A DNA stretch of 46,759 nt from an uncultured Gammaproteobacteria bacterium (GTDB lineage: Bacteria > Pseudomonadota > Gammaproteobacteria > Arenicellales > JAANXG01). A program made the translations under genes and the position numbers. The stretch covers positions 1-46,759 of the forward strand of contig CAMYKW010000040.1 in NCBI GenBank assembly GCA_947259175.1, in the 5' to 3' direction. Positions 16,658 through 24,812 of the stretch are shown here, one piece after another; the first letter of the stretch is position 1, and each line of letters opens with the position of its first letter. Under the pieces are notes generated by a model, which saw only the letters and a list, made by a program, of their open reading frames with translations, made no database searches and was not told the DNA's origin.

Positions 16658-17638
16658 TTACAGCAGACCGGCTTCCTTGTAGTACTTGGCGGCGCCGTCA
16701 TGCAACGGCGCGGACAGGCCGTCTTTCACCATCGCTTTCTTTTTCAGTACGGCGAACGCGGGATGCAGTTTCTGGAACTGATCGAAGTTCTCGAACACCG
16801 CCTTGACCACCTGGTAGACGACATCGGCGGAGGTGTTGGTGGACGAGACGAAGGTCGCGCCGACGCCAAAGGTCTTTGTGTCGTTGTCGGTGCCGCGATA
16901 CATGCCGCCGGGTATGGTGGCATGGCGGTAGTAGGAGTTGTCGTTGACCAGCTTGTCGATCGCGGCTCCTGACACTTCGACGATGACTGCGTCGCATGAG
17001 GTCGTCGCCTCTTTGATGGAGCCGCTGGGGTGGCCGACGGTGAACACCATGGCGTCGATCTTGTTGTCGCATAAAGCAGAGGCCTGCTCGGCGGATTTCA
17101 ATTCCGAGGCCAGCGAAAAGTCGGACATTTTCCAGCCCAGCGCGCCCATGACCACTTCCATGGTGCCGCGCTGACCGGAGCCGGGGTTGCCGACGTTGAC
17201 CCGTTTGCCCTTGAGGTCGGCGAATTTCTTGATCCCGGAATCGGTGCGCGCGACTACGGTGAACGGCTCGGGATGCACGGAAAACACCGCGCGCAGATCC
17301 TTGTTCGCACCCTTGTCCTTGAATTTACTGGTGCCGTTGAAGGCATGGAACTGCCAGTCGGACTGGGCGACGCCCATGTCCAGCTCGCCGGCGCGGATGG
17401 TGTTCAGGTTATACACCGAGCCGCCGGTGCTTTCGACCGAGCAGCGGATGCCGTGGTCCTTACGGCGTTTGTTGACCAGCCGGCAAATCGCGCCCCCGGT
17501 GGGGTAATACACGCCGGTGACACCGCCGGTGCCGATGGTAATAAAGGTGTCGGCGCGGACCACCGGCGCCGCGAAAAAAGACATCGCGGTTACCAGAGCG
17601 GCCAGGAATGACAAGGTGAACTTGTTTTTGTACGACAT
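16658..17638 (-). CDS. TAXI family TRAP solute-binding protein 1
   Basis: 326 residues from ATG 17638, with GGAGGAG four bases upstream. A signal peptide ends about AAPVVRA. Motifs are [57 protein letters not shown] and [10 protein letters not shown], the same set as in TAXI protein 2. It is first in the operon TAXI1-TAXI2-permease-Usp. Two binding proteins for one permease suggests either two substrates or a division of expression conditions. The substrate is unknown; known or proposed ligands of the family include glutamate and other small carboxylates. Confidence 0.93.
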   Translation of the reverse strand: MSYKNKFTLSFLAALVTAMSFFAAPVVRADTFITIGTGGVTGVYYPTGGAICRLVNKRRKDHGIRCSVESTGGSVYNLNTIRAGELDMGVAQSDWQFHAFNGTSKFKDKGANKDLRAVFSVHPEPFTVVARTDSGIKKFADLKGKRVNVGNPGSGQRGTMEVVMGALGWKMSDFSLASELKSAEQASALCDNKIDAMVFTVGHPSGSIKEATTSCDAVIVEVSGAAIDKLVNDNSYYRHATIPGGMYRGTDNDTKTFGVGATFVSSTNTSADVVYQVVKAVFENFDQFQKLHPAFAVLKKKAMVKDGLSAPLHDGAAKYYKEAGLL

Positions 17639-18249
17639 AACGCTCCTCCAGGTGATGCGTAGATAAAGATAATTAATTCTGCCCTCTAAACTTACCACTC
17701 ACGCGCCTAACGGTCCATGATCTGCTGGGGTTACAAAACCATACGATACCCATGAAATAACCCCACGTGAGTCATGAGTTTTCGCTCCGTTGGTCAGGGT
17801 GGGGATGCGTTGCGCGGTACGGTGTATTGTGGCGTGACTGCAACAGCGGGGGTGCAAATAATCGCGGCTGCTCGTGTGCCGCGTGTAGTTTGCGGTAAAA
17901 ACACCGCTTTCACGGACACGCATGTCATTCTGAACGCAGCGAAGAGTCTTATCTGGTTTTAAAGATCCTTCGGCCCTGCGGACCTCAGGATGACAATGAA
18001 CCCTGCGGGCCTCAGGATGACAATGAACCCTGCGGGCCTCAGGATGACAAAGAGTCCTGTGGGCCTCACGATGACAAGGTGGGTGTGTCTGTAATGAATT
18101 GCGGCTGTAAGAGGTGCCCACAAAAGAAAGCCGCTGCCCCAGCAAGCTTACGCAAAACTGATCACAGTGCTTGACGCCGACCCTGGTTTTTCGCGAGTCT
18201 GGCGCCTTGAATCTTCCTTTAAACCCTATGTGACTACCAGGCGGAATCG
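17639..18249. repeat. Divergent intergenic region with a 27-nt repeat array
   Basis: The stretch 17639-17700 is AT-rich and likely carries the TAXI operon promoter, but no clear -35/-10 pair could be fixed. From 17922 there is a TCATTCTGAACGCAGCGAAG palindrome, then AAGATCCTTCGGCCC and about four 27-nt units (17975-18080) with the array-specific joint AATGAAC. The minus-strand open frame 17699-18277 is made from these repeats (CHPEARR repeated) and is rejected. Upstream of 18250 no ribosome site is obvious. Confidence 0.75.
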
Positions 18250-19461
18250 ATGGACGACAAGCACACGCGCGGCACATCAGCGGGGCGCAATGATCCGCAC
18301 CAGGCGGCGCGGCTACGTGACATCGAGCCGTTTTATGTCATGGAGATCCTGGAACGGGCGTTCGCCCTCGAGCGCGCCGGGCGGTCGGTGATACATCTGG
18401 AGGTGGGGGAACCCGACTTCCCGACCCCGGCGCCGGTCGTGGAGGCGGGAATCCAGGCGTTGCGGGAAGGCAAGACGCGCTATGTGCAGGCGCTCGGCAT
18501 TGACGCGCTGCGCGAGGGTATAGCAAATCGTTATCCGCCGGTATGTCGGCCGCCGGCGGAGCGGGTGGCGGTTACCCCCGGATCGTCCGGGGCGTTCCAG
18601 TTAATCTTCGGATCGTTGCTCAACGCCGGAGATGAAGTGCTGTTGACTGATCCCGGGTACCCATGCAACGCCAACTTCGTGCGCCTCTACGAGGGGGTGC
18701 CGAAGCTGATTGCGTGCGACGCCGATGCGGGGTATCAATTCACCGCTGCGGCGATCGAAGCGGCGTGGACTGAACGCACCAAGGCGGTATTGATCGGCAC
18801 CCCGTCGAATCCCACCGGCACCGCGGTGCCGCCGGACGAGATGACGCGCATCGTGGCGGCTGTGGAGCGTCTGGGTGGCGTGTTGATCGTCGATGAGATT
18901 TATCACGGCCTCACCTATGGTTCGGACGTGCGCACCGCGCTGCACGACACCGACCGTGCGTTCATCGTCAACAGCTTCTCCAAGTACTTCGGGATGACCG
19001 GTTGGCGCGTGGGTTGGATGGTGATGCCGCCGGCGTTCATCGACGGCATCACCAAGCTGGCGCAGAACCTGTTTATTTCCACCAGCACGCCGGCGCAGTA
19101 TGCGGCGCTTCGTGCGTTGCAGGACGACGTGATCGCCGAGTTTGAGCGCCGCCGCGAGGTGTTCCGGCAACGACGTGATTTTCTGCTGCCGGCGCTGCGC
19201 GAGCTGGGATTCAAGGTGCCGGTGACGCCGCAAGGCGCGTTTTACGTGTATGCCGACTGCAGCGCGTTTACCGACGACAGTTATGCCTTCGCTATTGACG
19301 TGCTGCAATCGACGGGAGTGGCAATCACGCCGGGCAAGGACTTCGGCCGTCATCGCCAGCGCGAGCATGTAAGGTTTTCCTACGCCAACACTGTGGATAA
19401 TCTGCGCGAGGCGGTAGAGCGGCTTGCGGAGTATTTGCAGGACAAAGTGCCGGCGTCGTAA
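18250..19461 (+). CDS. Class I/II PLP-dependent aminotransferase
   Basis: 403 residues of the aspartate-aminotransferase fold. EVGEPDFPTP (51-60) and TRYVQALGIDALREGIA form the N-terminal arm and small domain. TPSNPTGTAVP (184-194) contains the PLP-contacting Asn, VDEIYHGLTYG (214-224) the Asp and Tyr, and NSFSKYFGMTGWRVGW the Schiff-base K245. Close relatives transaminate aspartate, aromatic or branched amino acids; the substrate cannot be specified. It is monocistronic, isolated between two repeat blocks. Confidence 0.9.
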   Translation: MDDKHTRGTSAGRNDPHQAARLRDIEPFYVMEILERAFALERAGRSVIHLEVGEPDFPTPAPVVEAGIQALREGKTRYVQALGIDALREGIANRYPPVCRPPAERVAVTPGSSGAFQLIFGSLLNAGDEVLLTDPGYPCNANFVRLYEGVPKLIACDADAGYQFTAAAIEAAWTERTKAVLIGTPSNPTGTAVPPDEMTRIVAAVERLGGVLIVDEIYHGLTYGSDVRTALHDTDRAFIVNSFSKYFGMTGWRVGWMVMPPAFIDGITKLAQNLFISTSTPAQYAALRALQDDVIAEFERRREVFRQRRDFLLPALRELGFKVPVTPQGAFYVYADCSAFTDDSYAFAIDVLQSTGVAITPGKDFGRHRQREHVRFSYANTVDNLREAVERLAEYLQDKVPAS

Positions 19462-19774
19462 AACTGCGCATTGATTCGCGGTTGCAAACCGCTCCCACAG
19501 TGGTTGCTTCTAGAAAAGTCGCTGCGACGGACTTTCATGTCATTCTGAGCGCAGCGAAGAATCTAATCTGGTTTTAAAGATCCTTCGGCCCTGCGGGCCT
19601 CAGGATGACAAAGAGCCCTGCGGGCCTCAGGATGACAAAGAGCCCTGCGGGCCTTGGGATGACAGGTGGGGGGAGTGGTTGGTATTGATTGATTCGCGGT
19701 TGCAAACCGCTGCCACAAATGGGAAACCGCTCCCGCAGCGATGTATGAACTGCGGGAGCGGGGAAATCGATTGG
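19462..19774. repeat. Repeat block: REP elements and a three-unit 27-nt array
   Basis: REP copies lie at 19476-19500 and 19694-19717, with a third partial one (AAACCGCTCCCGCAG) just after. A TCATTCTGAGCGCAGCGAAG palindrome at about 19537 is followed by AAGATCCTTCGGCCC and three 27-nt units with the joint AAAGAGC, the last one degenerate. No gene seen. Confidence 0.85.
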
Positions 19775-20359
19775 CTAGAAAAGTTTTTTCGCCAGTCCCA
19801 GTACGTCGTCGGCAATCGAGCCGTCGCCGTCCATGTCCAGGAACGAAGCCAAGCCACCGAGTTGCGAACCGCCGCTGCCGCCCAGCTGGCTCAACACGTC
19901 GCCGATGCCGCCACCGCCCTGCATCTGATTGAGGATGCCGGACGAGGACGCCTGCTTGCTCACCGAGCCCATCGTCAGACCGGCGACCATCGGCAGCATC
20001 TTCTTCAGGATGCCGATATCCAGGCCGGTGGATTGGGCGGCTTGCGCCGCGACCTGACGGCTTTGCTCCTTGCCGCCGAGGAGATGGCCGAGTATGCCGT
20101 TGCCGTCGTCGATCGCGGTTTGGTCGCCGAGGCGCTCGGGCTCGTCCAAATAACGCTGGTGGTTGCCACTGCTCAACGCCGAGAGCAGTGATCCCAGGCC
20201 CTCTTCGTTGGACATATTGTTTTTGATACTGCCGGTCAATGCCGGCAGCAGGCTGCCCAGTGCGCCCTGAGTCTGATCACGGTCGAGTCCGAGCTGTCCG
20301 CCCAGGCGGTCCAGCACCTGGCCGTTTCCGGCGCCGAGAATTTCGCTCAAGATGTTCAT
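19775..20359 (-). CDS. DUF937 domain protein with a C-terminal calcium-loop-like motif
   Basis: 194 residues. The N-terminal half (1-70) has the DUF937 pattern: repeated small helices LDRLGGQLGLDRDQTQGALG then LLPALTGSIKNN. The middle has GILGHLLGGKEQSRQVAAQA, GLDIGILKKMLPMVAGLTMG and a Gly-rich stretch. Residues 175-186 read DMDGDGSIADDV, a D-x-D-x-D-G loop like those in dockerin and EF-hand repeats but with Val at position 12. No signal peptide. The ATG at 20359 has GGAG seven bases upstream. DUF937 has no settled function. Confidence 0.85.
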   Translation of the reverse strand: MNILSEILGAGNGQVLDRLGGQLGLDRDQTQGALGSLLPALTGSIKNNMSNEEGLGSLLSALSSGNHQRYLDEPERLGDQTAIDDGNGILGHLLGGKEQSRQVAAQAAQSTGLDIGILKKMLPMVAGLTMGSVSKQASSSGILNQMQGGGGIGDVLSQLGGSGGSQLGGLASFLDMDGDGSIADDVLGLAKKLF

Positions 20360-20469
20360 CTGTTTACTCCGTCGGAAAAACTGCTGATTGTTGATTGGCC
20401 GCCATTGTCGATGAATTGGACGCGCGGACCAAGTTAAAGATCGTAAATACCTCCCGCACGTCGCGCGGG

Positions 20470-20877
20470 TCAGTAAGTGACCGCGGGTTTCAACTTCTTC
20501 GCGTTCGCCACCCAGGCGGCGACCATCTTCTCGTTGGGTGCCTGGCGCACCATTTTCTTGTTGGCGTTAATCTCCGCCATCGCCCGGGCGAGGTTCCCGG
20601 GATTGCGGTTCTTGAGTTCTTTGACCGTGTCTACTCCGGCGGCCTCGAGCAATTCGGCGTACTGCGTCGCCACGCCTTTGATGCGAAACAGATCGGCCAT
20701 GTTCACGCAGCGCAGTATGACCGCCTCGCGGATTCCGGTTTTGGCGGCGATTTCTTTTCTGCCTTTGCGGGTTCCGCCGTCGCGGAGCAGCTTGTCCGGT
20801 GAGGCGCATCCAACCGCGCGCAGTTTTGCACCGTACGCCGGTCCGATGCCTTCGAGTGATTCAATGGATTTCGCCAT
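20470..20877 (-). CDS. DUF4332 (helix-hairpin-helix) protein
   Basis: 135 residues with two helix-hairpin-helix-like segments. The first, LEGIGPAYGAKLRAVGCASP (8-27), is a GIG hairpin; the second is FRIKGVATQYAELLEAAGVD with KNRNPGNLARAM. This repeats the DUF4332 arrangement, thought to bind nucleic acid through backbone contacts, though no biochemical role is fixed. AGGAG lies eleven bases before ATG 20877. It lies on the minus strand upstream of the DUF937 gene (110-nt gap) and may share its transcript. Confidence 0.85.
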   Translation of the reverse strand: MAKSIESLEGIGPAYGAKLRAVGCASPDKLLRDGGTRKGRKEIAAKTGIREAVILRCVNMADLFRIKGVATQYAELLEAAGVDTVKELKNRNPGNLARAMAEINANKKMVRQAPNEKMVAAWVANAKKLKPAVTY

Positions 20878-21075
20878 TGTCTGGTGATCTCCTGTGGAGT
20901 GAATGGTGGTTGTTTGTCGCCGGCGGCGATACTACTCCGATTGCGTCGGCGCAAGGAACCGGCAACAGCGTGTGTGAGGCTCCTTTCGGTGTTCGTTTGC
21001 AAAACTTTGCAGTTCGGCGCTGCGATGGTCATGGGCGGCATTGGGGCGGGAGCTTGAAAACGGTACAGTACGGTC

Positions 21076-21300
21076 ATGGATGTGTTGTGGCTTTCGATCG
21101 GCGTATTGATTGGTTGGATCGCCGCCTGGTTTCTGGGTCCTGGTCGACCGGCACGGGATGAAGCGGAGGTTTCTCTGGCTCCCGGGGTCGCGCGCGAGCT
21201 TGGTGTGAACAGGCGCATACGTTACCACGCGTTTCGGGCGGTGGTGGCGCTGGTGATCATCGGGGTGATATTGACCGTGTGGGTGATGAAAGCGGTTTGA
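21076..21300 (+). CDS. Small two-helix membrane protein, unknown
   Basis: 74 residues: a helix at 4-20 (LWLSIGVLIGWIAAWFL), a charged middle (PARDEAEVSLAPGVARELG) and a second helix near 53-72 (AVVALVIIGVILTVWVMKAV). Topology predicts both ends on one side and a basic RRIRYHAFR collar. No family recognised. The ribosome site is weak. It is kept because the hydrophobic pattern is clean and codon use matches neighbours; a chance frame cannot be excluded. Confidence 0.45.
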   Translation: MDVLWLSIGVLIGWIAAWFLGPGRPARDEAEVSLAPGVARELGVNRRIRYHAFRAVVALVIIGVILTVWVMKAV

Positions 21301-21441
21301 GCAAGCATGCCGGCGGCGCACCGCGGCGATTGTGTTTTCAATTTCAGTTGTGAACCTTTAAAGTAGCCGCGGTGAATAAAAAGTTCATTGCGGCGCGAAT
21401 GCGCGTAACACAAGTATTAACCACAACCAAAGGAGCTAATC

Positions 21442-21648
21442 ATGGCAGTAGCACGAGTAACCGAGATCATCGCATCTTCCGCCAAGGGTTTTGATGACGC
21501 AGTGCGTGTCGGCATGCGCCGCGCGACCAAGACCTTGAAAAAAGTGAAAGGGGCATGGATTAAAGACCAGAGCGTGGTGGTGGACGCCAAGGGAAAAATT
21601 ACCGAATATCGCGTCAAGCTCAAGGTCACTTTTGTGTTGACCGATTAA
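21442..21648 (+). CDS. Dodecin family flavin-binding protein
   Basis: 68 residues, exactly the dodecin size. It begins ARVTEIIASSAKGFDDAVRV, the beta strand and helix seen in dodecins. It continues with TLKKVKGAWIKDQSVVVDAKGK, including the Trp that stacks on flavin, then YRVKLKVTFVLTD as the last strand. The protein forms hollow dodecamers that store riboflavin, FMN or coenzyme A. The ATG has AGGAG six bases upstream. It is monocistronic, with a hairpin after the stop. Confidence 0.93.
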   Translation: MAVARVTEIIASSAKGFDDAVRVGMRRATKTLKKVKGAWIKDQSVVVDAKGKITEYRVKLKVTFVLTD

Positions 21649-21665
21649 TGCATTTTATGAGCAGC

Positions 21666-21686
21666 GGCGCCTGTCCCGCAGGCGCC
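21666..21686 (+). terminator. GC hairpin after dodecin, possible terminator
   Basis: GGCGCCTG-TCCCG-CAGGCGCC is a perfect 8-bp stem with a 5-nt loop, 17 nt after the dodecin stop. It lacks a run of T after it, so it may stabilise the mRNA end rather than terminate strongly. Confidence 0.45.
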
Positions 21687-21717
21687 GGATGCATCGTTTC
21701 CTCGACGATCGATACTC

Positions 21718-22275
21718 ATGGATCCCGATAAACTGGCCCGGTGCTACGCCAAAATCATCGCCGAGATCGGCGAGGACCTGGACCGCGACGGGCTGAAGAA
21801 TACCCCGCTGCGCGCCGCGTCCGCGATCCGGTATCTGACCCGCGGTTATCGTCAGTCGTTGGATGAAGTCGTCAACAACGCCGTGTTCGAATCCGATAAC
21901 GACGAAATGGTCGTGGTCAAGGACATCGAGCTGTACTCGCTGTGCGAGCATCACCTGCTGCCGTTTGTCGGTAAATGTCATGTGGGCTATGTGCCTACCG
22001 GCAAGGTGATCGGGTTGTCGAAGATCGCGCGAATCGTGGATATGTTCGCCCGCAGGCTGCAGATCCAGGAATCCCTGACCCACCAGATCGCGAACGGCGT
22101 CATGAGCATGATTGACGCGGCGGGGGTCGGCGTGGTCATCGAGGCCAAGCATCTGTGCATGATGATGCGCGGTGTGGAGAAACAAAACTCGGTGATGAAA
22201 ACATCGATGATGCTGGGTTCGTTCCGCGACAATGAGCGTACCCGCGCCGAGTTCCTGGGCTTGATCTCCGGCTGA
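21718..22275 (+). CDS. folE: GTP cyclohydrolase I
   Basis: 185 residues of the zinc-dependent FolE type IA. The zinc ligands are C76 and H79 ([10 protein letters not shown]) and C147 (KHLCMMMRG). Other marks are the family strings [27 protein letters not shown] and NSVMKTS. It converts GTP to dihydroneopterin triphosphate for folate (and, if present, pterin or queuosine routes). The ATG at 21718 fits family length, although the ribosome site is weak. It stands alone; no folate gene is adjacent. Confidence 0.95.
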   Translation: MDPDKLARCYAKIIAEIGEDLDRDGLKNTPLRAASAIRYLTRGYRQSLDEVVNNAVFESDNDEMVVVKDIELYSLCEHHLLPFVGKCHVGYVPTGKVIGLSKIARIVDMFARRLQIQESLTHQIANGVMSMIDAAGVGVVIEAKHLCMMMRGVEKQNSVMKTSMMLGSFRDNERTRAEFLGLISG

Positions 22276-22331
22276 ATTTGCGGCATTGATTTGAGCAAGC
22301 TCGGCATAATCCATTCTCAGGTATTATTAAA

Positions 22332-22383
22332 GCTCGGTACGTCCATGTCCCGGCGGAACCTCTGACAGTCGGAGGATCCTTAA
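22332..22383 (-). repeat. Partial copy of the TTAA-bounded hairpin element
   Basis: In reverse, this reads TTAAGGATCCTCCGA-CTG-TCAGAGGTTCC, then GCCGGGACATGGACGTACC. It matches the first hairpin and the GGTACAGGGA segment of the complete element at 42336-42492, and then stops. Only the outer third of the element remains, in the folE-regulator spacer. Confidence 0.7.
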
Positions 22384-22445
22384 CTCAACGGCAGGCGCGG
22401 GATTTGATATATACTACATGGCACCTTGTGCCGGCATGCTGGATC

Positions 22446-22468
22446 GCGGCGGTAAGGTTTGCCGCCGC
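22446..22468 (+). promoter_or_regulatory. Stem-loop in the response-regulator leader
   Basis: GCGGCGG-TAAGGTTTG-CCGCCGC forms a 7-bp all-GC stem about 45 nt before the regulator start codon. It could act as a leader structure; an RNA role is inferred only from its position. AAGGGT upstream of ATG 22515 is the ribosome site. Confidence 0.35.
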
Positions 22469-22514
22469 CCGCCAGCTGTTGCGGATCCCGAAACTCCGAC
22501 TAGAAGGGTAGCTT

Positions 22515-23201
22515 ATGCGCATCGCACTGCTGGAGGACGACGCTGACCAGGCCGCTCTGCTGATCCACTGGCTCGAGGAAGCGGGCCATCAGTGCTCCCA
22601 TTACACGCAGGGCAAGCCATTCGTTCGTTCCTTGTCCCGTGATAGCTTCGATCTGCTGATTCTCGACTGGATGATTCCGGAAATGAGCGGATTGGAGGTG
22701 TTGCAGTGGGTGCGCGCCAATCTCGACTGGCCGGTCCCGGTGTTATTCATCACGCAGAAACAAGACGAAAAAAACATCGTTGCGGCCCTCGAAGCCGGTG
22801 CCGACGACTACATGGCCAAGCCGGTCAAGCAAATGGAGATGGCGGCGCGAGTGAACGCACTGGCGCGGCGTGCGGGCATGCTGGGCGATGAACAGACGGT
22901 GCTGGAGTTCGATCCATACCGGATCGATTTGAGCAACCACAGCGTTGCCGTGGACGGCGAACCGGTTAAGCTCACACAAAAGGAATACGAGCTGATCGTA
23001 TTCTTGTTCAAGAACATCGGCCGGGTCGTCTCCCGCAGCCATCTGTTGGAGAGCGTGTGGGGCACCAATCCCGATATCAATACCCGCACTATCGACACCC
23101 ATATGAGCCGCATTCGCAGCAAGTTGGGAATCGATCCGGAGAAAGGATGGCGATTGAGTTCCATTTATCAACATGGCTATCGATTGGAAAAATTGACGTA
23201 G
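22515..23201 (+). CDS. OmpR/PhoB-family response regulator
   Basis: 228 residues. The receiver domain (1-118) has the acidic pocket EDD (7-9), phospho-acceptor D51 in LILDWMIPEMSG, T80 and K102 in AKPVK. The winged-helix DNA-binding domain (130-225) carries LTQKEYELIVFLFKNIGRVV, RSHLLESVWG, and RTIDTHMSRIRSKLG with the final beta-hairpin GWRLSSIYQHGYRLE. No sensor kinase is adjacent; the next gene is an Hpt protein, so the signal may arrive through a phosphorelay. Its TAG stop touches the end of a mobile-looking element. Confidence 0.93.
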   Translation: MRIALLEDDADQAALLIHWLEEAGHQCSHYTQGKPFVRSLSRDSFDLLILDWMIPEMSGLEVLQWVRANLDWPVPVLFITQKQDEKNIVAALEAGADDYMAKPVKQMEMAARVNALARRAGMLGDEQTVLEFDPYRIDLSNHSVAVDGEPVKLTQKEYELIVFLFKNIGRVVSRSHLLESVWGTNPDINTRTIDTHMSRIRSKLGIDPEKGWRLSSIYQHGYRLEKLT

Positions 23202-23472
23202 TTAGCCCGCATTGCTCACCAGGCGCCCAGCTACTATTCCTGTCATGCACCGGAAAGACTCGTTACGTTAATTCTATGAAGAGACAGCTTAAATTCCTGA
23301 TGTGGATTGCTGAGAATAGTAGCTGGACTATCCCGGCCCTGGCTGGTCCTCGCACACCTGCGCTGGGCCTTCACTCGACCCATAGCTCGCTATGGGTCTC
23401 GCTCCAGGCGCGGCGCGCATCTGCACGAGTCCTGCGCCAGCATCCGGGATCCCGGCGAGAAATGCGGGCTAG
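23202..23472. mobile_element. MITE-like element bounded by TTAGCCCGCAT repeats
   Basis: A 271-nt non-coding element. The left end TTAGCCCGCATTGCTCACC (23202-23220) and right end (23454-23472, reverse CTAGCCCGCATTTCTCGCC) match at 16 of 19 positions. Inside, CCAGCTACTATTC (23227-23239) and GAATAGTAGCTGG (23314-23326) form a perfect 13-bp inverted repeat. The 25 bases around CTCACCAGGCGCCCAGC recur at 34512-34536. It begins at the regulator stop and ends one base before the Hpt start codon. No transposase is encoded. Confidence 0.75.
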
Positions 23473-23787
23473 ATGGCCGATACCGATCGTCTTGCGCAGC
23501 TGAAGCGGCGCTACCACGGTTCGCTGTCGACCAAAGCGGGGGAACTCGAAGAAAAATGGCGCGCGCTTGCGGCCAGTGAATTCTCCCCCTCCGCGTTGAG
23601 CGAAATGATGCTCTACGTACACCAGTTGGCGGGTTCAACCGCCATGTATGGTTATGCACAAGCGGCGCAACTGGCGCGCGACCTGGAGGGTCATTTGCGG
23701 CAGCCGGCTCCGGTGGATGCCGCGTGGCAGGAGCGGGTCGCGGCATGTGTGAGTGCGCTGGCACAAACGCTGGCCCGCAGCCTATGA
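23473..23787 (+). CDS. Histidine phosphotransfer (Hpt) domain protein
   Basis: 104 residues forming a single helical bundle. YVHQLAGSTAMYGYAQAAQL carries the predicted phosphorylated H50 in the H-x-L-[AK]-G-[SA] pattern, followed by LARDLEGHL. It would carry phosphate between a hybrid sensor kinase and a regulator, possibly the one encoded just upstream. The ATG directly follows the right end of the inserted element and an in-frame TAG, so its native ribosome site is not visible and it may be poorly expressed. Confidence 0.82.
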   Translation: MADTDRLAQLKRRYHGSLSTKAGELEEKWRALAASEFSPSALSEMMLYVHQLAGSTAMYGYAQAAQLARDLEGHLRQPAPVDAAWQERVAACVSALAQTLARSL

Positions 23788-24089
23788 TTTGAGTGGCTTC
23801 CCCACTGGTTGCGCTCTGGTTATTGGGTCTGGCCATGCGAAAGCCGCGGGGCTGAAGGATCTTATTGCTTTGGGAACTGGTGCGGGTTAGATCCTTCGCT
23901 GCGCTCAGGATGACAGCAAAGACATCGTGGGCGTGTTTTTGTGTGTGCGGTTTTTGCCGTAAAAAGTGCACGGCACAAGTACCGTAAAAGGAGCACGGCA
24001 CAAGCAACCGCGAACAGGAAAATCGCGCTTGCAAAGCGCTCCCACCGACAGCGCGCCGGTCCCGCAAAGGCACCGATCCTGCGGTTGAT
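23788..24089. repeat. Intergenic repeats between Hpt and dsbA
   Basis: Contains a degraded palindrome pair (AGCCGCGGGGCTGAAGGATC near 23850 and GATCCTTCGCTGCGCTCAGG near 23892) and a REP element (TCGCGCTTGCAAAGCGCTCC, 24023-24045). No gene seen. Confidence 0.75.
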
Positions 24090-24728
24090 TTATTGCCGCT
24101 CTTTCGCCGCCTTGGCGATCAGGAAGTTGACCAGGTCCATCAGTTGCTGGTGGCCCCCGGCGCTGGAGGCGGTGGCGCGATACTTGCCGTCCACGATCAT
24201 CGTCGGCACGCCGGTCAGGGCATAGTTGCGCGACATCAGTTGCGAGTGACGCACCTTGCTGTCGACGGCGAACGAATTGTAGGTATCGAAGAATTGGTCC
24301 GCCGACACGCCGTTGGCGTCGAGGAACGGGATCAACTGCTCTTTGTTGCGAATGCGGTTGCGCTTTTTATGCAGCTCGTCGAAGAATTTCGGATGCAGTT
24401 TGTCCACCAGGCCCATGGCCTCGAAGGTGAAGTACACGCGCGCATGGAATGCCCAGGTATCGCGCAGTATCGCCGGCAGGCGCACGTGCGCGGCGTTCTT
24501 CGGTTTCTTCGTCAGCCATTTGTCGATGATCGGTTCGAGTTGGTAGCAGTGCGGACAGCCGTACCAGAACAGTTCCAGTACCTCGATTTGATCTCCGGTC
24601 TGCACCGGCTGGGGCGCAGGCAGCTTGAAGTAATGAATTTCGGCGGTGTAATTGGCGGCATGGGATGCGCTAGACGCAACCGTGAACCAAAGCAGCGCGA
24701 TGCACGAGATTAAAAGGGGTTTTCGCAT
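24090..24728 (-). CDS. dsbA: Periplasmic thiol:disulfide oxidoreductase DsbA
   Basis: 212 residues from ATG 24728 (GGAG nine bases upstream; a second ATG five codons earlier is less likely). The signal peptide MRKPLLISCIALLWFTVASS ends near SHAA. The thioredoxin-fold active site is FWYGCPHCY, with C58 and C61, and the cis-proline loop is TGVPTMI. The helical insertion has AILRDTWAFHARVYFTFEAM, typical of DsbA. It introduces disulfides into exported proteins and is reoxidised by DsbB, not seen here. Confidence 0.94.
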   Translation of the reverse strand: MRKPLLISCIALLWFTVASSASHAANYTAEIHYFKLPAPQPVQTGDQIEVLELFWYGCPHCYQLEPIIDKWLTKKPKNAAHVRLPAILRDTWAFHARVYFTFEAMGLVDKLHPKFFDELHKKRNRIRNKEQLIPFLDANGVSADQFFDTYNSFAVDSKVRHSQLMSRNYALTGVPTMIVDGKYRATASSAGGHQQLMDLVNFLIAKAAKERQ

Positions 24729-24812
24729 GCGATGTGACTCCAAGTCTTGTTCGAGGTCAGACTATTTAAACCATTCCGAGAAAGCAAGCCTGGGGTAAAT
24801 GATTAAAACTAT

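Noticed and set aside
17699-18277. Minus-strand frame of 192 codons with CHPEARR repeats
   Set aside because: It is a translation of palindromic repeats, without a protein family or a sensible start.
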